A stretch of DNA of 64,000 nt, from positions 186,001 to 250,000 of the forward strand of contig NZ_JAHYCB010000005.1 of assembly GCF_019430945.1 (NCBI RefSeq), in the 5' to 3' direction. Below the pieces are notes generated by a model, which worked only from the letters and a program-made list of their open reading frames with translations, was not told the DNA's origin and did not search any database. Below are positions 52,185 to 61,643 of the stretch, piece after piece; the stretch's first letter is position 1; every line of letters begins with the position of its first letter. The stretch is from Neorhizobium populisoli (GTDB lineage: Bacteria > Pseudomonadota > Alphaproteobacteria > Rhizobiales > Rhizobiaceae). Position numbers and translations under genes: made by a program.

Positions 52185-54038
52185 GTGAGCAGCGATGCAA
52201 CAGATCGCGTCGCGAAGCCGTTGGCTTCGCTGGCGCTGGTGAATGCAGCGGGTTGGGGCAAGGGCTTCTCGATCCTCACCCGCATTACCGTCATGGCGTT
52301 TCGCCATCCCTGGCAATCGAGCTTCGCCATCGGCGCGACACTCGTGGCATCCACCTTCCAGCTGATGATCCCGCGGCTTCTCGGCCAAGCGGTCGATCAC
52401 ACGCAGGTGGCGCTGACCGGCGGCAATGCCGGCCAGATGGCCCAGGACGCGCTGCTCACCACAGCGCTCCTGCTGCTCGGCGCCAGCGTGCTGCGCGGTA
52501 TCTTCACGCTGATCCAGAACTATTACAGCGAAGCGGTCGGCCACCATATGGGCTACCGGCTGCGGCTGGCCTGTTACGAGAAGATCCAGCGGCTTTCCTT
52601 CAGCTTCCACGACAGCATGCATTCGGGCGACCTGATCACCGTTGGCCTGCTCGATCTGGAAGGCGTGCGCATGTATTTCTCGACCGCCCTAGTCCGCATG
52701 GTGCTCCTCACCATGTTGATCGGCATCGGCGCCTACATGCTTATTTCGACGGACGTGGTTCTTGGGCTGTTGGCACTCAGCTTTGTGCCCTTCGTCGGCT
52801 GGCGCTCGTCGGTCACCCAGTTGCGCCTGCGCGCGACCTGGCTCGATCTGCAGGAGCGCCTTTCGGTCCTCACCCGCGTGATGGAAGAAAATCTCGGCGG
52901 CATCCGCGTCGTCCGCGCTTTCGCAGCGCAGGAACACGAGATGGACAAGTTCGAAGTCGCCTCACAGAGCGCGGTCACGCTCGCCCATCAGCGCGTCGGC
53001 ATCCGCGTCGCCAATACCAGCGCCATGACCCTCTCGTTCTTCGCAGCCATGGGCCTCGTGCTTTGGGTTGGCGGCACCAAGGTCATGGCAGGCCAGATGA
53101 CGGTCGGCACGCTGACCTCCTTCCTCACCTTCATGACCATCCTGCAAATGCCGGTTCGCCAACTCGGCTTGATGGTCAACGCCTTTGCCCGCGCCTCGAC
53201 TTGCGGCGCCCGCCTGTTCGAACTGCTCGATCTCGACATCGCCATCAAGGACGGAAAGAACGCCAGCGAACTGAAGGTCACCGACGGCACGCTGCGCTTC
53301 GAAAACGTCAACTTCGCCTATCCGAGCGCCGCCAAGAACCAAGTGCTCACCGGCGTCACCTTCGAGGCCAAGCGCGGCGAGACGATCGGCATCGTCGGTC
53401 CTCCGGGCAGCGGCAAGTCCACCCTCGCCCACCTGATCCCTCGCTTCTACGACGTCAGTGGCGGCAGGATCACCATCGATGGGCAAGACATCCGCACGGC
53501 GACGCTGCAGTCGCTGCGCCGATCGGTCGGCGTCGTGCAGCAGGATTCGTTCCTGTTCACCACGACGATCGAGAACAACATTGCCTATGGTGACCCATGG
53601 GCGAAGGAAGCCCGTATCGAGCGCGCCAGCGAAAGCGCCCAGCTGCACAATTACGTACTCGGCCTGCCGACCGGTTACGAGACTGTGGTCGGCGAACGCG
53701 GCGTGTCTCTCTCCGGCGGTCAGCGCCAGCGCCTGTCGATCGCCCGCGCCCTGATGTTGCGTCCCGCCGTCATGGTCTTCGACGATTCCACGGCCGCGAT
53801 CGACGCCGGCACCGAACAGCGCATCCGTTCCGCCATGCGCAAATACGCGGCAGAGCGCGTGACGCTGATCGTCGCGCATCGGCTGAGTTCGCTGATGCAT
53901 GCCGACCGCATCCTCTTCATGGAGGACGGCCGCATCGTCGAAAGCGGTACCCACGAGGAGCTTCTGGCACTCGGCGGACGATACAAGGCACTTTACGATC
54001 TGCAGGTTCGTCCCGGCGACGACATATTGAGCGCCTGA
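52185..54038 (+). CDS. ABC exporter half-transporter with degenerate ATP site (subunit 1)
   Basis: 617 residues from GTG 52185; ATG 52107 in the same frame is an alternative with no better ribosome site. Six transmembrane helices (about residues 30-330) and a C-terminal ATPase: Walker A GPPGSGKSTLAHLI, Q-loop VVQQDSFLFTTT, signature LSGGQRQRLSIARAL. Its Walker B is VMVFDDSTAAID, with Asp where the catalytic Glu is expected. This is the pattern of the degenerate subunit in heterodimeric exporters such as TM287/288. The partner gene starts 10 bases later. Substrate unknown; could be drugs, lipids or quinone conjugates. Confidence 0.87.
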   Translation: MSSDATDRVAKPLASLALVNAAGWGKGFSILTRITVMAFRHPWQSSFAIGATLVASTFQLMIPRLLGQAVDHTQVALTGGNAGQMAQDALLTTALLLLGASVLRGIFTLIQNYYSEAVGHHMGYRLRLACYEKIQRLSFSFHDSMHSGDLITVGLLDLEGVRMYFSTALVRMVLLTMLIGIGAYMLISTDVVLGLLALSFVPFVGWRSSVTQLRLRATWLDLQERLSVLTRVMEENLGGIRVVRAFAAQEHEMDKFEVASQSAVTLAHQRVGIRVANTSAMTLSFFAAMGLVLWVGGTKVMAGQMTVGTLTSFLTFMTILQMPVRQLGLMVNAFARASTCGARLFELLDLDIAIKDGKNASELKVTDGTLRFENVNFAYPSAAKNQVLTGVTFEAKRGETIGIVGPPGSGKSTLAHLIPRFYDVSGGRITIDGQDIRTATLQSLRRSVGVVQQDSFLFTTTIENNIAYGDPWAKEARIERASESAQLHNYVLGLPTGYETVVGERGVSLSGGQRQRLSIARALMLRPAVMVFDDSTAAIDAGTEQRIRSAMRKYAAERVTLIVAHRLSSLMHADRILFMEDGRIVESGTHEELLALGGRYKALYDLQVRPGDDILSA

Positions 54039-54048
54039 GGAGGACGAC

Positions 54049-55950
54049 ATGGCAGAAGAACTGGAAACCGAACGCGCCGACGTCCGCGAAGACGGCCGCC
54101 GGCCGCCCCGTGCCGTGGTCGGCTCGCACCGCATCGAAGAGGAAATCTTCGGCAAGGTGTTCGACAGCAATATCATCAAGCGCATCTGGACCTTCGTCGA
54201 GCCTTATCGCACGAAGATCTATTGGGCGGTGGCTGCCGTCCTGAGCTTCACGGCGATGCAGCTCCTCATTCCCCTGATCATCCGATATGCGATCGACCAC
54301 GGCATGCAGCAGGGCAGCGCCGACTGGCACGTACTCACTTGGTCGATCGTCGTTTTCCTCGTGGCAATCATCATCAATTTCGGGGCGAGCTACCTGCAGG
54401 AAATGCTGGTCGGCGGCGTCGCTGAAGACGTGCTTTTCGACATCCGCAAGGCGATGTTCAGCCATCTGCAGCGGGTTTCACTTTCCTGGATGGACAAGAC
54501 GGAAGTCGGCCGGCTGATGTCGCGCCTGCAGGGCGACGTCAACTCCATGCAAGAATTCCTCGAAACCTCCGTGCTTTCGGTCGGCGATATAGCGCTGCTG
54601 TTCGGCATCGTCTTCGTAATGCTCTATCTGGACTTCAAGCTCGGACTGCTGACGCTCTGCGCCCTGCCGGTCCTGTTCGTCGTCCGCCTTTTCTGGCTGC
54701 CGCGCGCCAGAAAATCGTTCATGGCGGCGCATGAGACCAACTCGATCGCCAATGGCGCCTTGGCCGAAGCCATTCACGGCGTGCGCGCTGTCCAGAGCAT
54801 GGACCGTGAGCGCGTCAACTTCATGCTTTACGACGACAAGGCGCATGCCAACCTCCGGACCCATCTGACGGCGGCAAAATACGCGCAGGTCATGGTACCG
54901 ATCGTAGACTCTCTGACCGGTCTCGCGATGGCGCTCGTCATCGTCGTCGGCGGTTCGCGCGTGCTGAACCAGGCGCTCGACGTCGGCGTCATGGTCGCAT
55001 TCCTCTTCTACATCCAGCGCTTCTTCGACCCGATCCGTTCGCTCACCCTGCAATATTCCGTCATGCAGCGCGCCATGGCATCCGGCCAGCGCCTGACCGA
55101 AGTGCTCGACGTGCCGGTAGACATTCAGGATGCGCCGAACGCCAAGGTACTTTCGCCGGATATGGACGGCTCGGTCGAGTTCAAGGACGTGGTCTTCGGC
55201 TACAATCCGAAACATCCGGTGTTGAAACATGTCAGCTTCAAGGTGAACCCGGGTGAGACGGTCGCGCTGGTCGGCCCCACCGGCTCCGGCAAGTCGAGCT
55301 GCATGTCGCTGATCCATCGCTTCTACGAAGTACAGGGCGGCCAGGTTCTGGTCGGCGGCCACGACGTGCGGGACCTGACCCAGGATTCGCTTGGCCGGCA
55401 GATCGCCATGGTTCTGCAGGAGCCCTTCCTGTTCACCGGCACGGTGTTCGACAATATCCGCTATCACAAGACCGATGCGACACGTGAAGAGGTGATCGAG
55501 GCGGCCAAGACCGTCGGCGCCCACGACTTCATCATGCGCATGCCCGGCGGCTATGACGGCATTCTCGGCCAGCGCGGCGGCAACCTGTCGCTCGGCCAGC
55601 GCCAGCTGATCAGCTTCGCCCGCGCGCTCGTCGCTGACGCCAAAATCCTCGTGCTCGACGAGGCGACAGCCAATATCGACAGCTATACGGAAATGCTGAT
55701 CCAGAAGGCGCTGGTCAAGCTGCTCGAAGGCCGCACCGGCCTCGTCATCGCTCACCGTCTGGCGACCATCCGCGAGGCCGACCGCATCATCGTGCTGCAG
55801 AACGGCGAGCTGATCGAAAGCGGCAACCACACGGAACTGATGCGCAACAGGAAGCTCTACTCGAAGCTCTATAACCTCAACTATGCGTCGTTCGACGACA
55901 TTCCCGAGGATGTGCTGGACGAGGCGGTGACGACCGGGCAGGCGACTTGA
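54049..55950 (+). CDS. ABC exporter half-transporter, canonical Walker B (subunit 2)
   Basis: 633 residues. An acidic N-terminal tail (about 1-45), six transmembrane helices, then the ATPase with Walker A GPTGSGKSSCMSLIHRF, Q-loop MVLQEPFLFTGTV, Walker B ILVLDEATANID and H-loop IAHRLAT. The signature is LSLGQRQLISFARAL, deviating from LSGGQ at the third position. So the changed Walker B of subunit 1 pairs with the changed signature of subunit 2 in one degenerate site, and the other site is intact. GAGGAGGAC precedes the ATG. Confidence 0.9.
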   Translation: MAEELETERADVREDGRRPPRAVVGSHRIEEEIFGKVFDSNIIKRIWTFVEPYRTKIYWAVAAVLSFTAMQLLIPLIIRYAIDHGMQQGSADWHVLTWSIVVFLVAIIINFGASYLQEMLVGGVAEDVLFDIRKAMFSHLQRVSLSWMDKTEVGRLMSRLQGDVNSMQEFLETSVLSVGDIALLFGIVFVMLYLDFKLGLLTLCALPVLFVVRLFWLPRARKSFMAAHETNSIANGALAEAIHGVRAVQSMDRERVNFMLYDDKAHANLRTHLTAAKYAQVMVPIVDSLTGLAMALVIVVGGSRVLNQALDVGVMVAFLFYIQRFFDPIRSLTLQYSVMQRAMASGQRLTEVLDVPVDIQDAPNAKVLSPDMDGSVEFKDVVFGYNPKHPVLKHVSFKVNPGETVALVGPTGSGKSSCMSLIHRFYEVQGGQVLVGGHDVRDLTQDSLGRQIAMVLQEPFLFTGTVFDNIRYHKTDATREEVIEAAKTVGAHDFIMRMPGGYDGILGQRGGNLSLGQRQLISFARALVADAKILVLDEATANIDSYTEMLIQKALVKLLEGRTGLVIAHRLATIREADRIIVLQNGELIESGNHTELMRNRKLYSKLYNLNYASFDDIPEDVLDEAVTTGQAT

Positions 55951-55978
55951 GGATTTAGCGGGCAAACACATAGCTCTG

Positions 55979-56117
55979 CCCCTCATCCGCCTGCCGGCAC
56001 CTTCTCCCCGTTTTGACGGGGAGAAGGAAGTATGCCGCACCGGCTTTAAGCTATCTCGACCCAGCTTGGGGCACGTCCCCTCTTCCCGCATGCGGGGAGA
56101 GGGTTAGGGTGAGGGGC
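55979..56117 (-). repeat. RIME-like intergenic palindromic repeat, copy 2
   Basis: Reverse-orientation copy of the 20672-20810 element: begins CCCCTCATCCGCCTGCCGGC, holds a CTTCTCCCCG-TTTTGA-CGGGGAGAAG hairpin and a CTCTTCCCGC...GCGGGGAGAG hairpin, and ends GGTTAGGGTGAGGGGC. Lies between convergent genes. Confidence 0.75.
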
Positions 56118-56155
56118 AAACTCAGGTGCCATCCGCCTCATCGGCGGATGCTCGG

Positions 56156-57304
56156 TTACTTCGCTTCCAGCTCGATCATCAAATTGGCAAGCAACGCAGT
56201 CCGCGGCGCAACGCTGCTGACAAAAATATGCTCGTTGAACGTATGCGGACCGGCGCCATCCGCGCCGAGACCATCGAGCGTCGGTACACCGAGCGCGGCG
56301 GTAAAATTGCCGTCCGAACCGCCACCCGTCGCCATGCCTTCCAGCACGATGCCGAGATTGCCGGCGATGCCTGCCGCCACGTCGAACAGGCGCCTGCCCT
56401 CGTCCGACTGAGCGAAGGGCGGCCGGTTCATCCGGCCGTCGATCTCGAACGTGATATCCGGATCGATCGGCAGCATCGCCTCAATCTTACCGGTAATTTC
56501 TTGGGCAACTGCATCGTTCGGCACCCGCACATCGACCTGCAGCTTGCATTCCGCCGGAACCGTATTGCGACCCGTGCCGCCCTGGATCGTACCGACAGTC
56601 ACGGTGACGCCACGCTCCGTATCGTTGAGCGCCTCAAGCTCCAGCACCAGTCGGGCCGCCGCGCGGATCGCACTGCGACCATCCTGCGGCCTTGCACCCG
56701 CATGTGCCGCACGACCACGCACCACCACGTCATACATCGCAACGCCCTTGCGGGCGACGACCACCTTGCCGCCGTCGCGGGCCGGCTCGACCACCAGCGT
56801 GTAACCGGCCTTGCGGGCGGCATCTTCCATGAATGCACGCGAGGAAAGGCTGCCCATCTCCTCATCCGGTACGAAGATCAGGTCGATCGGCATCTTGCTG
56901 CCATGCTTCAACGCAATTTTCATTGCTTCCAGCGCCATCAGCGCGCCGGATTTCATGTCGTAGATGCCGGGGCCAAAAAGCTTGTCGCCTTCGAGCCGCA
57001 TCTTCAGCTGGTCGTTAATAACGCCGACCGCATGAACTGTATCGAGATGCGCGAGAATGAGCACCGTCTTCTCGTTGCTGCCGGCCGGACGCGGCGAGCG
57101 CACTGCGAGGATATCGCCGAAGCCGAGCGTACCGGGAAGCCGTTCCGTTTCCAGCTCCGCCGCCTTGGCGATGCCTTCGACACGATCAACCAACCGGTTG
57201 ACGGCTTCGGCATTCAGCGTCGGCGTCTCCACCTCCACCCACTGTTTCAGCTCTTCGATCAAAGCCTTGTCGTCAATGTCTTGTGCGGAAATGGCAAGCG
57301 TCAT
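56156..57304 (-). CDS. M20 family metallopeptidase (carboxypeptidase G2-like)
   Basis: 382 residues from ATG 57304. Zinc ligands and catalytic acids are all visible: His and Asp in LAHLDTVH, bridging Asp in GPGIYDMKSG, Glu-Glu in VPDEEMGS, Glu in VVEPARDGG and the C-terminal His in AGPHTFNEH. The dimerisation domain includes RGRAAHAGARPQDGRSAI. These enzymes release a C-terminal amino acid (often glutamate) or deacylate N-acyl amino acids in the cytoplasm or periplasm; no signal peptide is seen. The upstream extension of the frame to 57400 was excluded. Confidence 0.87.
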   Translation of the reverse strand: MTLAISAQDIDDKALIEELKQWVEVETPTLNAEAVNRLVDRVEGIAKAAELETERLPGTLGFGDILAVRSPRPAGSNEKTVLILAHLDTVHAVGVINDQLKMRLEGDKLFGPGIYDMKSGALMALEAMKIALKHGSKMPIDLIFVPDEEMGSLSSRAFMEDAARKAGYTLVVEPARDGGKVVVARKGVAMYDVVVRGRAAHAGARPQDGRSAIRAAARLVLELEALNDTERGVTVTVGTIQGGTGRNTVPAECKLQVDVRVPNDAVAQEITGKIEAMLPIDPDITFEIDGRMNRPPFAQSDEGRRLFDVAAGIAGNLGIVLEGMATGGGSDGNFTAALGVPTLDGLGADGAGPHTFNEHIFVSSVAPRTALLANLMIELEAK

Positions 57305-57437
57305 GGAAATACCTTGAATGCTTCGAAGGGACGGAATGGTTAGGTCCGCCACTATAATGAGCCGGGTACGGATCGCCAGACCTAATGCCGGGAAAATCAC
57401 TCCGCCCTTCGATAAGGCAATCTCTTGAGAGGAGATC

Positions 57438-57860
57438 TCAGAACGATTTCAGGAAGAAATCCACACCGGCCTGCGCACATTGCGTGTCCTGCGCCGGCGT
57501 GCCGGAGCTGAGTCCAATACCGCCGACCACGTCGCCGTCGACGATGACCGGCAAACCGCCGGCAACCACGAGCAGGCGCCCACCGATCGCCGAATTGATG
57601 CCATAGGCCGGGCTGCCGGGCTGGCTGGCGGTGCCATAGCTCTCCGTCGTGCGCTTGGCGCCGGCTGCGGTATAGGCCTTGTCCTGCGCGATGATCGTGC
57701 TGGTGATCTTGCCGCCGTCCATGCGCTCGAAAGCGATCAGCTGGCCGGATTCGTCCGTGATGGCGATGCACATCGGCACACCGATCTCTTCCGCCTTGGC
57801 ACGCGCACCGGCGATCAGCACGCGCGCATCTTCGAGGCTCAAACGCTTAATGGTCAGCAT
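57438..57860 (-). CDS. GlcG/HbpS-like (DUF336) protein
   Basis: 140 residues, single domain: LTIKRLSLEDARVLIAGARAKA, MCIAITDESGQLIAFERMDG, TASQPGSPAYGINSAIGGR and GDVVGGIGLSSGTPAQDTQCA. The family includes GlcG of glycolate operons, the haem-binding HbpS, and small accessory proteins in aromatic catabolism; biochemical function is unclear. Upstream lies a perfect inverted repeat (57883-57900) suggesting its own regulator. Single gene between the M20 peptidase and maiA genes on the same strand. Confidence 0.82.
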   Translation of the reverse strand: MLTIKRLSLEDARVLIAGARAKAEEIGVPMCIAITDESGQLIAFERMDGGKITSTIIAQDKAYTAAGAKRTTESYGTASQPGSPAYGINSAIGGRLLVVAGGLPVIVDGDVVGGIGLSSGTPAQDTQCAQAGVDFFLKSF

Positions 57861-57882
57861 GAAATTCTCCTCCGCAATAAGA

Positions 57883-57900
57883 ATAGGCTATCCAGCCTAT
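57883..57900 (-). promoter_or_regulatory. Perfect inverted repeat upstream of the GlcG-like gene
   Basis: ATAGGCT-ATCC-AGCCTAT, 23 bases before the start codon. Its place on top of the expected transcription start suggests a repressor site. Confidence 0.45.
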
Positions 57901-57971
57901 GCCAGAAAACCGCGGAGGCGGGTATCGTCTGAAATGCCAATGGACTATTTCCATTCCGGCATGAATGAGGC

Positions 57972-58607
57972 TCAGCGAGGCGCGTTGTCCGGATGCGCCA
58001 CAGCAAAGGGCTTCAGGTCGAGGCAGCGCTCGGCGATCTCGACAAGCTTCGGGCAGGCGCTCAAATCCGCTCCCCAGCGCCGTGCATTGTAGACCTGTGG
58101 CACAAGGCAGATATCCGCCATGGTCGGCCGGTCACCGTGGCAGAACTGGCCGGTGGAGGACGATTTCAGCAGCTCTTCGAAAGCGACCAACCCCCGTCCG
58201 ATGAATTTCTGCATCCAGGCGACACGCGCCTCCTCTCCTCCGCCGGTGATCTCCATGACATGCTCGCCGATACTCGAATTGCAGACTGGATGGATCTCCA
58301 TCGCAATGGCATAGGAAAGCGCCCTCACCCGTTGCCGTCCGACGGAATCGCCCGGCAGGAAGGCGCCGCCGCGCGTTTCATCGAGATATTCGACGATCGC
58401 CAGCGACTGGGTGAATGTGTGCCCGTCGATCTCAAGAACCGGCAGCAGCCCCTGCGGGTTGCGGGCCAGATGTTCCTTGGATCGATGATCGTCGGTGAGC
58501 ATGTTGACCGGAACGGTACGAAACGTTTCCGCCAGCATGTTGAGGGCGATCCTCAGGCGATAACTCGCCGAGGACCGCCAGTAATCGTAAAGAACCGTCT
58601 CGTTCAT
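57972..58607 (-). CDS. maiA: Maleylacetoacetate isomerase (zeta-class glutathione transferase)
   Basis: 211 residues from ATG 58607, which overlaps the TGA of the fumarylacetoacetase gene. N-terminal thioredoxin-like domain with the zeta-class active-site motif YWRSSASYRLRIAL (Ser-Ser-Ala in place of Ser-Ser-Cys), then NPQGLLPVLEIDG and LAIVEYLDE. The C-terminal helical domain has PTMADICLVPQVYNARRWG. Isomerises maleylacetoacetate to fumarylacetoacetate in tyrosine/homogentisate breakdown. Last gene of the hmgA operon. Confidence 0.9.
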   Translation of the reverse strand: MNETVLYDYWRSSASYRLRIALNMLAETFRTVPVNMLTDDHRSKEHLARNPQGLLPVLEIDGHTFTQSLAIVEYLDETRGGAFLPGDSVGRQRVRALSYAIAMEIHPVCNSSIGEHVMEITGGGEEARVAWMQKFIGRGLVAFEELLKSSSTGQFCHGDRPTMADICLVPQVYNARRWGADLSACPKLVEIAERCLDLKPFAVAHPDNAPR

Positions 58608-59623
58608 CAAGCCTTCTCGTATTTCGTCACGGTCTGCTCGATGGCGCCGAAGATCGAATGGCCTTTGGCATCCTTCATCTCGATCCGCACCACGTCGCCG
58701 AAATGCAGGAAGGGCGTCTTAGGCACGCCGAGATTGATCGTCTCGATCGTGCGGATTTCCGCGATGCAGGAATAACCAGCGCCGCCATCCGCGACCGGCT
58801 TGCCGGGTCCACCGTCGAGCTTGTTGGAGACGGTACCCGAACCGATGATCGTGCCGGCAATCAGCGGGCGCGTCTTCGCCGCATGGGCGATCAGTTGCGG
58901 GAAATCGAACGTCATGTCGACCCCGGCATTGGCGCGGCCGAACGGCTTGCCGTTCAGATCGACCTTGAGCGGCAAAGTGAGCTTGCCGCCATCCCAGGCA
59001 TCACCCAACTCATCCGGTGTCACAGCGACCGGAGAGAAGGTCGAAGACGGCTTCGACTGGAAGAAGCCGAACCCCTTGCCGAGTTCCGCCGGGATCAGGC
59101 TGCGCAGCGAAACGTCATTGACCAGCATGACGAGACGAATGGCATCGCGTGCGTCTTCGACCGAAGCGCCCATCGGCACGTCATCGACGATGACGGCGAT
59201 CTCGCCTTCCATGTCGCAACCCCAGGCTTCGTCGGCGAGCATGATCGGATCGCGCGGGCCGAGAAAGGCGTCGGAACCGCCCTGGTACATCAGCGGATCG
59301 GTCCAGAAACTATCCGGCATGTCGGCATTGCGTGCCCGACGCACGAGTTCGACGTGATTGAGGTAAGCGGAACCATCCGCCCACTGGAAGGCACGCGGCA
59401 GCGGCGACGATGCATCATGTTCGTGAAAACGATGCGTCGGCTGCGCACCGGTCTCGATCCCCTCCGCAACGCGGGCAAGTCTAGGACCGACATGCGCCCA
59501 GTCGTCCAGTGCCGCCTGCAGCGAGCGGGCGATATGTCCGACCTCCGAGCAGGTGGTCAGGTCTTTCGACACCACGACCAGACGGCCGTCGCGCGTGGAA
59601 TCCTTCAGCGTCGCAAGCTTCAT
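58607..59623 (-). CDS. Fumarylacetoacetate hydrolase family protein
   Basis: 338 residues from ATG 59623, preceded by GGGGAGATAC. The FAH fold is shown by the metal-binding acidic residues in WGCDMEGEIAVIVDDVP, by RSLIPAELGKGFGFFQSKP, by FSPVAVTPDELGD and by IAGTIIGSGTVSNK. Splits fumarylacetoacetate into fumarate and acetoacetate, the last step of the homogentisate route, as expected from its neighbours hmgA and maiA. It is the shorter bacterial FAH form and lacks the N-terminal SH3-like domain of eukaryotic FAH. Confidence 0.9.
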   Translation of the reverse strand: MKLATLKDSTRDGRLVVVSKDLTTCSEVGHIARSLQAALDDWAHVGPRLARVAEGIETGAQPTHRFHEHDASSPLPRAFQWADGSAYLNHVELVRRARNADMPDSFWTDPLMYQGGSDAFLGPRDPIMLADEAWGCDMEGEIAVIVDDVPMGASVEDARDAIRLVMLVNDVSLRSLIPAELGKGFGFFQSKPSSTFSPVAVTPDELGDAWDGGKLTLPLKVDLNGKPFGRANAGVDMTFDFPQLIAHAAKTRPLIAGTIIGSGTVSNKLDGGPGKPVADGGAGYSCIAEIRTIETINLGVPKTPFLHFGDVVRIEMKDAKGHSIFGAIEQTVTKYEKA

Positions 59624-59734
59624 GTATCTCCCCTTTGTCTGCCCCTCTCTCCAAGGCAGTATTTTAGAATGTGTGGCGTACGCCCGATAAGGCAACGCCA
59701 CATGCATCATTGCACCGAATGTCGGCGAAGTCTC

Positions 59735-61096
59735 TCACTTGATACCCGGCGTTCCGTCGAATTTACGCTCAAGCCCTGTCCAGCAATCGATGTAATTGTC
59801 CTGCAGCGTTTCGAGCTCGGCCGCGAACTTCGTAAGCTGTTGCGGAAAGCGCGTCTCGAACATGAAGGCCATGGTGTTCTCAAGCTTGACCGGCTTGAGT
59901 TCGCCGTTCGACGCCTTTTCGAAACCGGTGAAATCCGGCCCGTGCGGCAGCATCATGTTGTGCAGGCTCATGCCACCCGGCACAAAACCCTCTTCCTTGG
60001 CATCGTATTTGCCGCAGATCAGGCCCATGAACTCGCTCATGATGTTGCGGTGATACCAGGGCGGCCGGAACGTGTGTTCGGCCACCAGCCAGCGCGGCGG
60101 GAAGATGACGAAATCGACATTCGCCGTGCCCTCCTCACCCGAGGGAGCGGTCAACACCGTGAAGATAGACGGGTCAGGATGGTCGAAGAGAATGGCGCCG
60201 ACCGGCGAGAAGGTGCGCAGGTCGTATTTGTAGGGCGCGTAATTGCCGTGCCACGCGACCACATCGAGCGGCGAATGGCCGATCTCGGTGACGTGGAAGC
60301 TGCCGCACCATTTCACCTGCACCCGGCAAGGGGTTTCCTTGTCCTCGTAAGCTGCGACCGGCGTTTTGAAATCACGCGGATTGGCAAGGCAGTTGGCGCC
60401 GATCGGACCGCGATCCGGCATGGTAAACTTGGCGCCGTAGTTCTCGCAGATATAACCGCGCCAGACCTTTTCCTCTCCGAGACGGGTAACCTTGAACATC
60501 ATGCCGCGTGGAATGATGCAGATTTCCGACGGCTCCAGATCCATCTTGCCGAGCTCGGTAAAGACACGGATCGAGCCAGCCTCCGGCACGATCATCAGCT
60601 CGCCATCGGCATTGAAGAAATAGTCGTCCACCATGTCGGCATTGAACGCATAGACATGCGCCGACATGCCAGTTTGCGTCATCGCATCGCCCGCCGTCGT
60701 CATGGTGCGAATGCCCTGCAGGAAATTCGTTTCCTCGGTCGGTGCTGGCAGCGGGCTCCAGCGCAGCTGGCCCAAAGCCAGCGAATGTTCTGCGGCATGC
60801 GGCGCTGTCTTCCACAGCGGATAGTCGATCTTGGTGAAGCGGCCGGAATGCCGAACGCTCGGCCGGATGCGGTAAAGCCAGGAGCGCTCGTTGGTGCCGC
60901 GTGGCGCGGTGAAAGGCGAGCCGGAGAGCTGTTCGGCATAAAGCCCGTAATTCAATTTCTGCGGGCTGTTCTGTCCCTGTGGCAATGCGCCGGGAAGACT
61001 TTCCGCCTCGAAATCATTACCGAATCCCGGCATATAGGCGAGAGCAGCCTTATCGACGGCAAGTTGTGCGGCCTTCGGGTCGATCTTGTCCAGCAT
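59735..61096 (-). CDS. hmgA: Homogentisate 1,2-dioxygenase
   Basis: 453 residues from ATG 61096 (Shine-Dalgarno GGGAGGAA upstream). Starts with [19 protein letters not shown], a hallmark of HmgA. The iron ligands are in the cupin part: His in [14 protein letters not shown], Glu in the same stretch, and His in MMLPHGPD. Opens the ring of homogentisate to maleylacetoacetate. 111 bases separate it from the FAH gene. It is divergent from the marR gene, whose promoter region holds repeated TGTAACCATCAA sites. Confidence 0.95.
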   Translation of the reverse strand: MLDKIDPKAAQLAVDKAALAYMPGFGNDFEAESLPGALPQGQNSPQKLNYGLYAEQLSGSPFTAPRGTNERSWLYRIRPSVRHSGRFTKIDYPLWKTAPHAAEHSLALGQLRWSPLPAPTEETNFLQGIRTMTTAGDAMTQTGMSAHVYAFNADMVDDYFFNADGELMIVPEAGSIRVFTELGKMDLEPSEICIIPRGMMFKVTRLGEEKVWRGYICENYGAKFTMPDRGPIGANCLANPRDFKTPVAAYEDKETPCRVQVKWCGSFHVTEIGHSPLDVVAWHGNYAPYKYDLRTFSPVGAILFDHPDPSIFTVLTAPSGEEGTANVDFVIFPPRWLVAEHTFRPPWYHRNIMSEFMGLICGKYDAKEEGFVPGGMSLHNMMLPHGPDFTGFEKASNGELKPVKLENTMAFMFETRFPQQLTKFAAELETLQDNYIDCWTGLERKFDGTPGIK

Positions 61097-61121
61097 GGTA
61101 TATTCCTCCCATGTCAAAGAT

Positions 61122-61159
61122 ATGGTTGCAAATGTAACCATCAATTTTGTAACCATCAA
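61122..61159 (+). promoter_or_regulatory. Operator repeats in the hmgA/marR divergent region
   Basis: ATGGTT-8 bases-AACCAT (61122-61141) is an inverted repeat, and TGTAACCATCAA occurs twice in tandem (61133-61144 and 61148-61159, 15-base period). The gap between the genes is only 73 bases, so a bound MarR protein could block both promoters. Confidence 0.65.
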
Positions 61160-61169
61160 CGATAAGACC

Positions 61170-61643
61170 ATGGACAATTTCGAACTCGAACAATTTCTCC
61201 CTTATCGGCTGAACCGCGCCGCCGAATTCGTCGGCCTGCGCTTTGCCGCCCATTACAAGGCCAGATACGGCATGACCCGGCCGGAATGGCGCACGCTCGC
61301 CGCACTCGGCAGTTCCGGCCGTATGACGGCGAAGGCGATCGGCGTGCATTCCTCGATGCACAAGACCAAGGTGAGCCGCGCGGTGGCGGCACTGGAACAG
61401 CGCCGCTGGCTGAAGCGGACGGAGGATGAGGCAGACCGCCGGCTCGAAAATCTCGAACTGACGGCGGCCGGTCAGCAGGCCTACAGGGAGCTCATCGAGC
61501 TCGCCCGCCAATACCAGGCCGAGCTGGACGCGGAGATCGGCGAAACCGGCGTTCAAGCGCTTGCGGAAGGTCTGGCGAAAGTCGAGACGGTCATCCGCAA
61601 GAGCGCCAGGGGCAAAAAGCTGCCCGAGCCCGACGACCTCTGA
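61170..61643 (+). CDS. MarR-family repressor of the homogentisate genes (HmgR-like)
   Basis: 157 residues from ATG 61170; an earlier in-frame start at 61086 would overlap hmgA and the operators. Winged helix with [38 protein letters not shown] and the wing [14 protein letters not shown]. Divergent from hmgA, so most likely a homogentisate- or tyrosine-metabolite-responsive repressor. Its stop abuts the stop of the convergent Lrp-type gene. Confidence 0.87.
   Translation: MDNFELEQFLPYRLNRAAEFVGLRFAAHYKARYGMTRPEWRTLAALGSSGRMTAKAIGVHSSMHKTKVSRAVAALEQRRWLKRTEDEADRRLENLELTAAGQQAYRELIELARQYQAELDAEIGETGVQALAEGLAKVETVIRKSARGKKLPEPDDL

Noticed and set aside
58658..61165. An 835-codon open frame on the plus strand opposite fumarylacetoacetase and hmgA
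   Set aside because: It is the antisense of two well-conserved genes, is rich in Arg, His and Gln as antisense frames of GC-rich genes usually are, and shows no domain.
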